A DNA stretch of 64,000 nucleotides from Paroedura picta (GCF_049243985.1 NC_135370.1:104065006-104129005), one strand, 5' to 3'; shown: positions 22,960-35,631, numbered from the stretch's first letter. Numbers and translations are program-made. Notes: generated by a model not told the origin, from the letters alone.

Positions 22960-23705
22960 CCGCGGCACCATGGGTGCCGCGGACTAAATAAAACAGTAAG
23001 GGCTGGTGGGGAGGAGTTAGGGCGGGCTCTGTCCGGGATAAAAACTCGGAGGAGCGAATCAGGAGCCTCAAAGCGGGTCCTGATTCGCTCCTCTGAGTGG
23101 CACTCCAGGGCCAAGTGTCCAATTGGGAGGTGTGCAAAGCGCGCCTCCCTGTTTGACACTTGACCCATCTCCCGGACGCCACACCACTGACTCCACTCCT
23201 CCCAAGCCGCCATCCTCCATGGATGGCCACCAGGGAGGACCCTCGCCCCACGCCACTGGTCTCGGTGAACACTCCTTCCCCTCCACCCAGCGGCAGCCCT
23301 TCCCCACGTCCGCCTACACCGCACGACAACAGCCGCGACCTTCCCACCCCCACCCTCAGCGTCCGCCCCCCTGCTGCCGTCCGTGCCCTTCCCACCCCCC
23401 CAACCCCCACTTCCCGCTCGCGCAACCCACGCCCTTCCCACCCCACCCTGGCCGTCCGCCGCCACCTCCCACCGCCACCCACGCCCTTCCTAAACCCTTC
23501 CACATACCCCCCAGTCACAGCTCACCGCTTGCCTCCCTCTCCACCGCTTTCGCCTCTGACGCTGCCGCAGCTGAGCTGCTGAGGGCGCTTCCCAGCTTCG
23601 CGCCCTCTCCAGGTCCTCCACCGACCAAGAGGACGCCGCTGGACCACTCCGCGGCCACCACCGACCCCACGCCTCGCGCACCAAGCCCAAAGTGGTTCAG
23701 CCATA
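22960..23705. other. GC-rich segment with three strong hairpins, unknown nature
   Basis: A sharp jump to high GC and CpG. Hairpin 1: CCGCGGCACC, loop ATG, GGTGCCGCGG (22960-22982). Hairpin 2: 16-base perfect arms (23049-23064 and 23078-23093). Hairpin 3: AAGTGTC and GACACTT outer arms with GGGAGG and CCTCCC inner arms (23113-23161). Downstream is C-rich DNA with repeated CCCTTCCCACCCC. Long frames on both strands (up to 225 codons) are rich in Gly/Arg or Pro/Ser, as composition alone predicts. It could be a captured CpG-island promoter, a processed 5' end, or an unknown transposon. Confidence 0.5.
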
Positions 23706-23717
23706 AAAACTCTTAAT

Positions 23718-23790
23718 CAGGGGTAGTCAAACTGCGGCCCTCCAGATGTCCATGGACTACAATTCCCATGAGCCCCTGCCAGCGAATGCT
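23718..23790 (+). mobile_element. hAT-like MITE (CAGGGGTAGTCAA family), half copy
   Basis: Begins CAGGGGTAGTCAAACTGCGG and runs through ACTACAATTCCCATGAGCCC to GCCAGCGAATGCT, where it stops at the middle of the family's hairpin. The right arm is missing. Whole copies lie at 50764 and 54412. Confidence 0.8.
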
Positions 23791-23849
23791 CCTGATTTTC
23801 CCATCAATCAAAAGAGGTCATTTGGTGGATAGAGGAGAAATGACTTTAT

Positions 23850-24090
23850 CTGTGACAGCCCTATAATTATGGAACAAAACCCCAGGGAAGCTTGCCTGGC
23901 CCCCTCACTTTCAGTCTTTGGTAGTTGAAGACAGTTTTAGTAGGATCATATTTAATTAATTTACTGGCAGGCTTTAAGTGTGATTTTAATTTTTTTTATG
24001 TTTTATGTATTTTATCTGTATTGTAAGCCACTTAGAGGTCCATAAGAAAGGTGGTTAATGGGTGCTTAAAATAAATAAATAAATAAATAA
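23850..24090 (+). mobile_element. L2-like LINE 3' tail
   Basis: Remains of the ORF2 C-terminus (NKTPGKLAWPPHFQSL) are followed by AT-rich UTR, then TTGTAAGCCACTTAGAGGTC and repeats of AAATAAAT. This is the usual end of L2 copies in the window. Confidence 0.7.
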
Positions 24091-24444
24091 AATTTCTATT
24101 CCAAAAATCATCTCTCAAAGTGATATATATCAGTAATAAAGCAGGCTCTGCTCTCTAGCCTATAATCTAATGAGACTAGACACACAAGGGGAACTGCCAG
24201 AGAGTGGATGGAGATCAGTTTGACAGAATGTATGTATACATTTGGCTGGCTGATCTTGCTTTGATGAAAGTAATGGAACTATTCTACAGTCCTTATTTCT
24301 CTGGTTCATGACCTTCTCTCGTTTTCACTCTTAGGATAAATATTTTAAAATTGAAGGGCTTTTACTCTTTTTTCCATCCCCAAGAATTTCTGTGTAAAGG
24401 TAGAGAAATATCACTTGATGGACATAGACAATAGCCAAATTGCA

Positions 24445-24645
24445 GTTGCCAACTTCAGGTAGGGCTATTTCTGGAGATTTGTGGGTAGAGCCTGGGAAGG
24501 ATGGGGAGGGGAGGGACTTAAAGTCCACCCTCCCAAAGAGCTATTCCCTCTAGCCGAACTGGTCACTGTAGTCTTGAGATCAGTTTTAATTCTGAGAGAG
24601 CTCCAGGCCCCACACTGAGTTTGGCTGTCCTACTTCAGTTTTCAG
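24445..24645 (+). repeat. MITE-like repeat of the TTGCCAAC type
   Basis: Runs from GTTGCCAACTTCAGGTAGGG through CTGGAGATTTGTGGG and GTCCACCCTCCCAAAGAG to GCTCCAGGCCCCACACTGAG. It matches members at 15055, 43875 and 55430. The ends form a loose inverted repeat. Confidence 0.65.
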
Positions 24646-26779
24646 CTGGATACCAAAAATTCTGGTTTTGTTCTAATTGTATGAACAGCTCAGAAACCTT
24701 TTCTGTGCCTCCTACCCAATTTTGTTCCACTGACCTCTAGTTAGAAGTCAATAAAGAAGTTTCTTGGCTTCCTCTGCTACAAAGTCCCTTCAAATCAATG
24801 GGTGAGATTGATTAGATCTTTTGAGCTGTGGCCCTATAGAACTTGCTGACTCTGAGGCATGCCCTTGTAGGCAAATTAATGATAGTAAAAACTCTGTACT
24901 TAAGCTTGCTTTCTGGTTTGAGCTTGGAAACATCCATGGGGTATGCCATACACCCTAGAAAACAAAGTATCAGGTGGGAGCCAAAGTTGGTAGAGGGAAA
25001 GTCTTGCAATAGGATCTACAAAAAAATTAAAATGGGAGTCTTGTGTTGCTAAATTTGAGCATTACTGATATATAAGATAGTGAATAGAGGAGGCAATTGT
25101 TAAATTGCTCCAGAATAAGAATGACAGCCTCAGGGGGAACCCCCTGGAATTACAAGTCGTCTCCCCCATATATTAGAATGTTAATCTGCGTAGAGTCATT
25201 TCTCAGACAAGGTATAATGTAATGCTTTCAGCAGTTTTGGAAGGTAGATTATGGGGGATATCTTGAAGATAGGTTATGTCTGTACAGTGCTAGTGACAGA
25301 GATGCTTTATTGTGCTTTTTGTGAGCCCCAAATTAAATTTTATATTGGGAGCCTTTTAGTTGAGAACACTGATCTCTCTGATTCTAAAATACTATAGTTT
25401 TCTTGTTGATATGACACCTGAGAGAATGGAAAATCTTGCTAGATTTTTACAGTTTGCTCACCAGAGTTGTAGTGATGGTATTAACTGAATTTCTATTTGC
25501 TGTATGTCCTACTGCTATATATCTTGTCAAATTGACTCTTTCTGTATAATGCCAATAAAGGTCATATGTATGTACAAGTAATCTCAAGACAACAAGATGA
25601 GTTCCTGCTGAAAAAAATAGCTTCTTGGGAGGGTAGAATCTGTGACATTGTACCTCTCTGTTGTTCCTCTTCTCCCCAGGCTTCCTCTCTAGATCTCCTG
25701 GAGTTTCCCAAACTGGATCTGGCAAGTCTATCCACTCATTCCCTGCTGGTGGCCGGAGGAGGCCTATTTCTCATCTTGGCTTTAAAAAATTATTTAGACA
25801 TTCTGTTGATGATGTTTGTGTGATTGGGGTGGGGGAGATGTTGCACTCATTCGCCTTATCCCCTGTACAATAAATCCATTATTCTTAATTACGCTGTTGA
25901 ATCTAAATGTCTTTCTGCCAGCTAACAAAGAGAGCTTTTCCAACAACAAATCCTCCTATTATGATGGATATGGCATGTGTGTAGTTATATGGTTGAAACA
26001 TATTCTTACCGGCTAGGGACTGTAAAGTTCCATCCATTTCACCATTTGAAAACTTTTTGAAGCCTTTACAATGGAGCAGGTTACTGAACTAATTGTTTAC
26101 AGCTTTGTTTTCTTACAACTCCAGCATAGATCAATTGTCTGCATTTCACTACTGTGCCAGAAAGAGGAAGAGGTCTTGTGAAGTTTGTTATGGTTTGTAA
26201 GAAATAATTTAAAGAAAAAAACTCCTCATATTCCCAGTGAACACCAGTGAAGCTACCCTAAGTAATATTCCTCCATTCTATTTACTTTTTAGACCCCCAT
26301 TTTTATAAGAAGTTACCTACTGGCTGCAGGGTCAATACTAGATTTGAAAGAAAAATGTATCTGACAGGCCTGTAATCCTGTTAACTTCCTTCTCTGTGCC
26401 CAGGGATTTTACTATGTCCATTTGTCTATCTTCCCTCCCAGTTCAAAGAAGCCTTTCCTAAAATCTCCAGGAAGACATCTTCTAGCATCTTTGACCCGTA
26501 AAATCTCTGTACCCCTCCTAGAAGATGACAGTCTTCTAGATGGAGATGGAATATGCTTTCTGGTAATTACCTGATCATCAGGGCCATTAGGGTTCTGGGC
26601 TGCAGTGCTAATTGGCTTGAACTACCTGTGGTTCCCTTTCTAATCAGCAACAAAGGGGAAAGTGTTTGTCTTTTCACCTCAGCATTGCTTTCCTTTATTT
26701 GCCTGTGCACCATATTTATTTCCTTTTACAGAAGGTGTTGGGAACTAATATAGTATGTTAAGGGAAGGTTTCGCATTAT
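24646..26779. other. Mostly unassigned; possible LINE tail near 25440-25570
   Basis: A phrase AATGCCAATAAAGGTCATAT near 25550 resembles LINE 3' ends, and 25670-25760 carries a faint TTGCCAAC-type remnant. Otherwise no gene or repeat was recognised. Confidence 0.4.
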
Positions 26780-26960
26780 ATCTGTAATGTTTGTGTGAAA
26801 TTTCATTAAAATTTCTTTAAAATGCCGCCATTCTTGTCTTAACTTTTGTATTAATTGTATTATGTTTTATTGTGCTTTTATTGTTATAGGGGATTGGTTT
26901 TTATGTGACCCGCCTCGAGCCTCCGGGGGGATGCAGGATATAAATTTAATAATAATAATA
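26780..26960 (+). mobile_element. L2-like LINE 3' tail
   Basis: AT-rich UTR leading to GACCCGCCTCGAGCCTCC and a repeat of AAT. It has the same design as the other L2 tails. No coding sequence remains. Confidence 0.65.
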
Positions 26961-29900
26961 ATATAAGATTATTAAAATAGGGGGAAAGGTAGCTATAGGA
27001 AAGGGTCAAGAGGCACTGAAATCATTCAACTCTTTATTTTCAATCAGCTCATGGTACAAAACTGTACTGAGAATTCCAGATCAACCCCCCCAAATATTTA
27101 CATAACAGAACAAACGGAACTTCCCGCAGATGCAGGCCATTGGCTGCCAATTAGTTTAATCTGATTGGATCCATAGTGGATCCTGCTGTGAGGCATTGAA
27201 TCAGGCTGTGGTGAACACTTTTGAATCAACTGGCTCCTGCAGCGAAGCCTGCCTGGCATGAGCCAATCAGTGGCTTGGAATTATGATCCCACCTTGGACC
27301 TCAAGGTCAGTCCTCAGCAGGTCTGCATATACAACAGTAAATCTCAGGAACTTCACTGTTTTGTTGTTGTTGTTGTTATCCTGCTGGAAGATCTCTTGGT
27401 GTGTATATGGTTTGTTGTATTTTGTTTTTCTGTTTTGGGGGGGGGGGAGATTTCTTACATAGTGTTGATTGTGTTTTGCCTTAGTGACATTAGTTTATTA
27501 AGCAGCATGGACGTGTTCCTTCAGAGTTGTGACAAGGGGAAGCCTATCTTCCAGCAGTGATTTAAATCCTTTGTATACAAGAATGTATTCTGTGGCTAAG
27601 GATGATTCAGTAGCAAATGTTTCCTTAATTTCTCCCCCTGACCCATTTTTTTTTGCATTGTTACCCACAGAGCTTTTGAGGAATGAGCATTGAGTCGTTA
27701 TGTGTGAAGCTCATGGACAGAATTATGTTCTCAGTTCTGTCCTCCTGCCCCCCCCCCCAAGCTCTGAGCAGCTGGTTTCCTTGGCGTTTTGGCTAATTTC
27801 ATTTGGATTGCCATTTTCTAAATATAGTCAGTTGTTGATTTTGATTAAAGATCCTGGGTTTTCAGATCACAAATGTTTTGTTCCCGTATTGCAGCATGGA
27901 GCCTATAGTTTTGCAGGACTAAAGATGAGTTAATGTGAAACATTTAGAATATCATGAGAATGGCTTTGCACAAATATCTCAAGCATGCAGGCTGGTAGGT
28001 TGCCAAACACTGAAATGTCACAAGAATGGAAGTATTACCAGGCTGTGTCAGGCTTGTTTATTTTTCAACAAGATTTGCAAGTGAATGTGGACAATGGATC
28101 CCTTCAATAAAGAGGGCTCAACTATGCATTGTTTTAGAGACTGGTGCCTTACTGGGGAAATGTTAATACAACAAGTTTTGCTTGCAATACAGTTAACTGA
28201 TCAGCACTCAAAGGGTGGAGATTTCTGTGGATGTCTACAGAGAGGGATTTCCTGGCCTCCTCTCTCTTACTGGAGTCCCAAAATGCCCCAGAAATGCTGC
28301 TTTTGGGTGAAGTGGGGATTCCCAGGAGCAGCTGTAGAGAGTCAGATGTCTGCAGTGGGAAAGGGGATCAGTGAAAGTTGCCTCACTCTTCTATTTCCCA
28401 AAACCCCTCCAGTGGATCCCAGCTACTGGGCAAGGCTGGTTTAAGGAATACCTGTTTGATAAATTTGATACAAGTAATTATCTCTGCCTTTCCCCTTCAA
28501 CTGGATCTGTGCAAAAGCTTTAGAACATGAGGGAGGGTTGGGGAGGAGATATTGGGGTTTCTTGGGAATAAGACTCATTGGAACTCTGTGTCATGAAAGA
28601 AAGTAATATAAAAATGCTAAGAATAATGAACAATACACTTAAAAGTCATAATTACTTTAATTCTCCAAAGCAATGCTCAAGGTTAATCTTATTTTTCAGG
28701 GGTTAGCTGTACTGAAGTTTTGCCAGAATACTGTATCTTCATTATCACAAGTTGGCTTGCTGGCTGCAGACTGGAACATGACAGCATGGATTCTACACTT
28801 GGCTGGAGAAATAATATAGTGAAAAATAATGAGTAATCTCCCTCCTTTCTGAATTCATGCACTGCAGGCTGATACTTCAGCTCAGCTAACTGATTGCAGA
28901 TAAAGCATATGTTTCAAAGGCAGGTTTCTGCCTTCATGTTTATAAAGATAGATAAGAAAGATGAATCAAATCCTGTGCTTCTCATGATGATCTGTAACCT
29001 AGACTATGCAAAACAAATTAAATAGAACAAAATGTGAAGCTGTGTGTATGCCTTTAATGCACAAAACTGACTGGTTTCTTACTTGGTGGGATAATTCAGT
29101 GATATCATTTAGCTCATGTGAAATGTACATTTACTTCTTTAACACAACGGCTAAGTTTTTACCTGTACTTTTTTCCATGTTATATTTCAGAAAATAAGGA
29201 AGAAATGTTATCCTCTTTGAAATGGTTGGTAGTTTTGACTCTATTCCAATATTTACTATCCCCTATATAAAACACAGGAGGGAATAATAGTCTGAGATAG
29301 TGGAAGGCATTTGTCTATAAGCATCCCAAATACATACTTGGTGCAACATGTCACTGTGACTGTTGTCCCTTACCTGCCTACGTGCAGTATGAACCCGTGA
29401 ATAGGGAGAAATTATGTTGGCAGTAGTCCTAAAGAGCAGAGCTTAAATATCACACCAGCTGTCTATAAATTATGATCGTCACAGTCAAATGTTCAATTAT
29501 CCACTTGTGTTCAAATACCTCATAAGTATTCTTGGTTGTTCAAAAAACTTGATTTCTCCCACTTCTGTAAACTGAAGTATCATGTTGATAAACTTGAGAA
29601 TTTCCTCGGTGGATCAGATCAAAAGTTCATCCAGTTCAGTGCTAGTATGAAGATTACAGGACTTGATGCAGTGCGAAAGAATGCAGTTATTATAAAATTG
29701 AGATGAGAGATTGTGAGTAGCAATGTGACTGTAAATATCCTGAAAAACACAAAAAATCTTCCAGGATGAAGATCTTGCTCCAAATTTAAAAGACAACTAT
29801 AAATAGCTATTTTGTAACTATTCTGTACTTTATTCAAATTGCCAATTTTGAACCAAATTCTTCTTTTGACCAGACCTTTTGTTTTGGTACCACGTTGCAT

Positions 29901-30015
29901 TTATAATATTATTTGTGACATCAAGGCCATTCCTGGCATCCTCAATATGTTGCACCCTTATTCTACAGCCTGAGATGTAGTAAAAAAATGTTTCCCCTTT
30001 GATGATTGCGTAGGA
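26961..30015. other. Repeat-poor unassigned stretch
   Basis: No gene, RNA gene or clear mobile element was recognised. Frames up to 119 codons (28085-28444) do not resemble known proteins. Confidence 0.5.
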
Positions 30016-30055
30016 CAGGGGTAGTCAAACTGCGGCCCTCCAGATGTCCATGGAC
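30016..30055 (+). mobile_element. hAT-like MITE terminal fragment
   Basis: Begins CAGGGGTAGTCAAACTGCGG and reaches GATGTCCATGGAC, then stops. This is the first third of the family seen whole at 54412. It lies 20 bases before the GC-rich repeat copy 2. Confidence 0.8.
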
Positions 30056-30075
30056 ATCTTTGTTTATGAAACAGC

Positions 30076-30453
30076 CTAGGGGGTGGGACGTGTCTGGCTG
30101 TCCAAGTTGGAATAGGTTCAATCAGGGTGCAGCCAGCCCTGGCCATGCCCCTGCAGCTCCCGCCCTCCGTCCCTGGACTTTCAGATGTCTCAGTGCCTGA
30201 AGCCAACAGCACGTAAGGGGAGAGGGCCCTGGGCAAAGGATCATGGTGGAAGGCCTCCTAACGAGGGCTTGCTGACGAGGGCCTCCCGGCCTGCTGACTA
30301 CTTGTTACACACTGCTAAGGAGCTCTGTCGGCCCTGCTAACGAGCTGCCCAGCCCCCGCCCGTCCCACTTGATCTGGCTGTGAGCTGCCGCCCAAGGCCA
30401 CCTTAAGCTGCCTGGACAGGGGCATTCTTAGGAATGGGCTTTGAAGCTAGTAT
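30076..30453 (+). repeat. GC-rich dispersed repeat, copy 2
   Basis: Same start (CTAGGGGGTGGGACGTGTC) and end (GGGCTTTGAAGCTAGTA) as the copy at 10379, with internal deletions and the second CCAAT arm lost. It is followed by an AT-rich tail containing AATATATAAATATCAATAT, which also resembles the tail of copy 1, so the true 3' end may extend into it. Confidence 0.7.
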
Positions 30454-33400
30454 AATATATAAATATCAATATATTGGCTTTTGAAATGAACTTATGTGGA
30501 CAAAAGAGGGCAATGCCTATGGATCCATTGTTCAAATAGTTTTCCAGAATCTGTTATAGGATCTCAAAGGATTTCTTTGCTCATGGAGTACCCTTTCAGG
30601 GGGAAGTCATGTCGACTGTGTAACATTTCCATACCATAGTTTAGGTAGTAACAGAATCAATAAATATGTAAGAGAATGCAAAACTGTATCTCTGCACTGG
30701 TATTATGAGACATAATAATAGGAGGTTTCTTCAGATACTTCCTTCCTGCCCCCACTTTATTATTTGAAACATATTTTCAGATGTGACTGTACAGTAAGTC
30801 TAGTAACAACCGGTAGACCAGAACTAATATTAAGTGTAATCAGCTAAATTAGATTGTAAAGATTCTTCTGTCATGCTGTGAAACTGCGAATATGAAGGGA
30901 CAAAATATATTTTGGAAGTTTTGAGAGAAATGGGCTTTTGGAAAATTTGGATTTTGGGGGATCTGTGTGCATGAAACACTGAGTAGAGTTACTTTAATGA
31001 TCACCATTATATTCTCTAGAGTCACAGAATTGCATGCAAAATCAAAAGAGCTACATCACAGACTAAGTATCAGAGACTTTTCAAAGCTTAGAACACCTTA
31101 GAGCTAGGATCTGTGACATCCAGGGACACTTGAGATATTGGTTCACGAATCTCTGCAGACTGAGCTTCTACCCTTCTCTCTCTTTTTAATTAAAGCATAG
31201 GAATGTCTCAAGGCAAGCAGTGAAATGGAAAAGATGGGAAGTGATTTATATCAGGCACCTAGTTGCAGCATTTTATTTGGCATTTATACCAAGGTGTTGA
31301 TGGTACTGCTGACAAAGTTGGAATCACACATCTTTTCAGGTGCTTTGCCCTAACATATTATATTATGTGAGCAGGAACAACAACAACAACAAAAGCCAGT
31401 ATGCTTGGTATACAACCATATTAACAGACTGAGTTGGGGTCATGGCATTCCTCATGGTCAGTCTCCCTGCCAAAAAGATAAGCCACTTATAGTTTTAAAT
31501 ACTTGATTGCATAACAAAAAACTACTTGTAACAAATTACCTACCACTAAACATTATAAAATTGAAGTTGCGTGTAGTCAACTTACTCCCTACCTGATTGG
31601 CCCTCGCTGGGGGTGTGCAACTGCCTTGCTAACATGGTAATGTTCCTTTTAAACTGGAGTTTTTCCCAGTAAGTAGCTGACATTGCTTAATTGGCTCAGT
31701 TGAGCCAGGTGGGCTGAGAAGGCAGGGAGCTGCAGCTGGGGGCTGGGCAGAGGAATGAGGAGCTCCTGCAACAACTTTGGAATCTAAGCTCTGGTTTGTC
31801 TGCAGCTGCATTCCCTCCTGCTGGTCAGAGCTCTCTGTAGCTACATGTTGGCTTGCAACCATCAACTGCCAGGTATGTGCAGCTGCTGCCACCCCAACCA
31901 AATAAGAGAAGGGAGATCAGGGCAAACTGGGATAAACACAATTTAACTCTTTTGCTGATTTATAGGTCTATGTATTGATTTATAATACCCTAGTTCTGAG
32001 TCAAATGTGAGCGCTAGATTGTGTGTTGCCCATCTCTAGTGGTACTTCATAATTCCTTCCTCTAGTTCTAGTTTTCTGCTTCAGTAGTCTGTCTTCTGAA
32101 GTCCCCAACTATCAGAGCCTTCCAAATGATGGAATGGTAAATATATGGTTAAAAGGATATTTAGTTTTTCCAGGTTGAGCAGAGGGCAAACTGACATGTG
32201 CAGGTGTGGGTGGGTTTCTCTTTCATTGCTCATGTGGCTGACCATTTTCTTTACATTTCAATGATGCCTCCTCTTCTTTGTCTAAATGGGCTAATATGAC
32301 CAGGAGTTGCTTATGCTGTGAAGTGCCATACTTCTTTGAATTGATTGGTTCATTTACCCAGATCTTTTGGATTATTTCATAATTTCTCAAGGTGCCCTGG
32401 AATATCCCTCAATCATGTAGGAACCTGAGGAGTTGACTGCATGAGTCTTTTCCATAGAACAGCACCCCTCCTGGCTAATTTTGTGGTGAGAACCTCATAC
32501 TCCCCTTGGGATGTTTCTTGTAAACATTACCTAGCTATGCAGATGTTGCTTATGGAAAAGCATTTTTAACTTTATACAACTTGGCTGTTATTGCCATTTT
32601 TGTGTGTTGAGATTCTTATAAGTTTAAAAACTACATAACTGACAGAAATTCAATATTAAACTTTCTATTCTATCTCATTCAAAACAAACATTGAATACTT
32701 CTAGTGCAGATGGAAAACAAATCTTCCCATCTGCACAAAGTCTACTCCTGCAAAACAGACAAACTCAAACCCACATAAAACTTCTGTGCACATCCTGGAT
32801 GTCAAAATTAGACTCCTGCATTGTCATGAGCAAGCCACCTGACCAAGTGGCCTATGGTTTGATATCTTCTGTATTTGAATAATTCATGCTGATTGTTTCT
32901 TGCAAACATGTTATGTGATTGTTACTGCCTATGTGTTTTTAAATGAAGAACTGATGGCTGAATTTTCAAAATGATCACTGCCCTGACTGATGTTGTAGGA
33001 TGCATGTAGAGAAAGTGAAATCAAAATACAGGGAAACAAAGCAGCAGCATGAGTGTACACACACTAACATCAGGTGCAGCCTCAGAGAGATTTTCAGAAA
33101 ACAAATGTTTTAGAACACTCACTGGCAAAGCTTCTAAAATAAATACTTGGCCCATTCCAAATTAAACAGAAGGAAAATCTCTCATAATTACTGCCAAATA
33201 GTAATACCCATTCTTGCAATATGGGTAGGAGAATCAAATGAAGGTTATTTAGTGTACATTTTCAGTGTACAAGAAGGTTACTATTAAGCCAACAATATAA
33301 TTAGGCATGTTATGACTGTTCATGAACGTCTTATCCAGGTGCCTGGAGAGCATTAACCATAATTAGAGGATTCAGTTATAAGATCAAGGCCAAGTTGCTA

Positions 33401-33693
33401 GGACAATAAATGAAAAGAAATAAGATATGACACCCACATATACACAGACTGAACTGGATAATGCTTGGACAGTTTTGCAGCTGATGCCTGAATTTCACAC
33501 TGAAATTGACATGTGCCTGGTGCCAAAGTCAGCAGCCTTGGGTCTCCTTTTCCTCTACTTTCCCCATACTGTTTAGTCATTCAAAATGCAAAATGTAACA
33601 TTAGTGTGCTTTGAGTTCCCTTATCCCCAATCCATTCAGTCGACTGCAGTTTAGGATGAGTGGTGGTAGGCTCCACTGTGATGATATTGATTC
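30454..33693. other. Repeat-poor unassigned stretch
   Basis: No convincing coding sequence, RNA gene or mobile element. A short CAA run lies at 31377-31392. Confidence 0.5.
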
Positions 33694-33951
33694 TGTTGGC
33701 AGAGTTTAAATATGCAAAGGTGTAAAGCACCAGCTGCTTAAAGAATAAATAGCTTTATTGGGAATTGAAACAACTTTGTAAAGACAGAGAGAGATAGCAG
33801 TCTATCTCACTAACTGTTCTATTTATCTGATGGCAAACAGAGAGGAAGTGTGCTCAGAGGAGCAGGAAGTCTCCAGTTGAGCCAATCAGTACACAGGAGA
33901 AGATTATTTGAAAAATGCCAGTAGGTTCCTGATCTTAATATGCTAACTACA
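33694..33951 (-). mobile_element. Solo-LTR-like fossil
   Basis: On the minus strand the block begins TGTAGTTAGC and ends CTGCCAACA. In order it holds a CCAAT-type box (CTGATTGGC), a TATA-like ATAAATAG and an AATAAA signal. That grammar suggests an LTR. No target-site duplication was found and no internal region is present, so the call is tentative. Family unknown; it looks old. Confidence 0.35.
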
Positions 33952-34449
33952 CATCTCCTCTGACGTCCCTTTTAGGATTCTCTTCATATACTTTTGACTC
34001 ATGCACACTACTAATCTTGTATGTTCTAACAAATTCACCCATTCTGCATTACTAAATGTTTCTAAAGGAGAGATACACAGACAATGAATGACTGTTGGTT
34101 TTGATGTCAGCTAGGCATTGGGCACTCCTCCTTCTAAATGTTTCAAAAATGGGTTGCCCACAGATAAACAGAGATTCCCAGATATTCAGTTATGCAGGAA
34201 AATATGAATTTGTAAATTAACAAAAGGATTGAGAAGAAAAATCTCTTCAACAGCCTGTTGAGGACTGAACATGCTCCAAAAAGCATGGAATGTTCAACAA
34301 TTTAGGCTGAAGACATTGCTTAAATAATGAATGCATGTACATTCGACATATATGTGCTTGCATCTTATTTATTTTTTTAAATTATCCAATGTACATCCAA
34401 TGTGCATTGATGTTATTAATGTGTATGAGGAATAGTGCCTGGATAAATG

Positions 34450-34860
34450 TGAGGTTTTGAATCAATACGATATGATACGATAACATTTATTGTGTTTAGC
34501 CAAAGGCCATTACAAAACATAATTAAAAACGATATGGTACAAATATGGATAAAACAATATTTCTCCAATATTGCGTACATAAATTGTAGACGAGGGCTAC
34601 TGAGTTACAATTTAAAAGAAACACGGTGTATCAAGGTGGGGACACCTGTAAGACAGCTTTGGCTCGGATCTTTCTGGCGGCCAGAGCGAAAAGTACCACC
34701 CTATATGAAATATAGGGGTCAACATCTGATAACAGATAGGCGACTTTATCAAAATCAGAAGTGGGGTGTGAGTTTGGTAGTAACTTGGCAAGGACTTTGC
34801 CCCTTGTACAGGGGACAAGCCAAAACATAGTGGGGCAGGGAGGTTTTGAATCACATGTTG
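34450..34860 (-). mobile_element. LINE 3'-end remnant, antisense
   Basis: On the minus strand the end reads GGCCTTTGGCTAAACACAAT then AAATGTTATCGTATC, with short repeats of a TATCG/ATATCG type. That is like the tails of R4- or Vingi-type LINEs. No reliable coding motif remains. Confidence 0.45.
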
Positions 34861-35556
34861 AACTGTACATGTACTGAATATCGTGTGATAATTATTCTAT
34901 GCTTGAATAAGGAATAGTGGAGTGTTCACTGTGCACAGGTTGTACATGAATGCTCTGTAACTTGTGAATGGGGTTAGTTAAATGAAAAAGTAGAGAGGGA
35001 AATGATGCTAACTTGCTCAAGCTCCCCAAGAAAGAAATTTGAAAGGGAACATTTTGGGGAGTGAGGAGGTTATCAAATGATTTCCCTTGTGATTCCTTAT
35101 AATCCCAGTTTATTATATGAAAAGTAATTGATACTCCTTCTTCCTTTCTTCTGTGTTATAGGCTATAGTCATTTCTACTGGATATAACAAAATGTCTTTC
35201 TTTTTTTTTTAGGAGTTGCAGCATCCCTGCTAGAAAGGAAAGCAGGCTATGACCCTGAGGAGATTTTCTCTGGGTGGAAAGTATGACAACAGCGCTCAGT
35301 ACTGCTCTAAATCCTTTATAATGCACACCTCCAATCCTTGGCCATGGTTTCCTTAGTGTAGGTCCTAACAGCATAATCATCATGGTGCTAATAATATCCT
35401 CTATTATGAGTTCCAAAGTTTCTTTGGGTGAAATTTTATAACAGGCCATTTTAAGAATAGTGATGCTGTTCATGGCCTTCATTTTACAAGGTTTCATCAG
35501 TGTCTAGCTAAATATTAGTTCTCTTTCACTCGGGTTCAGACTAATACCAGTTGTCT

Positions 35557-35607
35557 TAATCCTCTGCAAAGCCTTTAGGTGTAAGTTACATCTGATTTTG
35601 TATAAAA
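35557..35607 (+). promoter_or_regulatory. FSHB: Candidate FSHB core promoter
   Basis: A TATA box TATAAAAGG lies at 35601. About 44 bases upstream is TAATCC (35557-35562), the site type bound by Pitx/bicoid homeodomain factors that are known to drive gonadotropin beta genes in pituitary gonadotropes. The distance to exon 2 (about 0.7 kb) fits the known FSHB layout. Function is inferred from position and motif only. Confidence 0.45.
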
Positions 35608-35631
35608 GGCCTGCGTTTCCTCTCTTGACAA

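Noticed and set aside
22841-23518. A 225-codon minus-strand frame, and 197- and 140-codon plus-strand frames, in the GC-rich block
   Set aside because: Composition (Gly/Arg against Pro/Ser) follows from GC-rich, C-run-rich DNA; frames overlap on both strands and none resembles a protein family.
28085-28444. A 119-codon plus-strand frame
   Set aside because: No known family, no splice signals that fit, and no repeat support.
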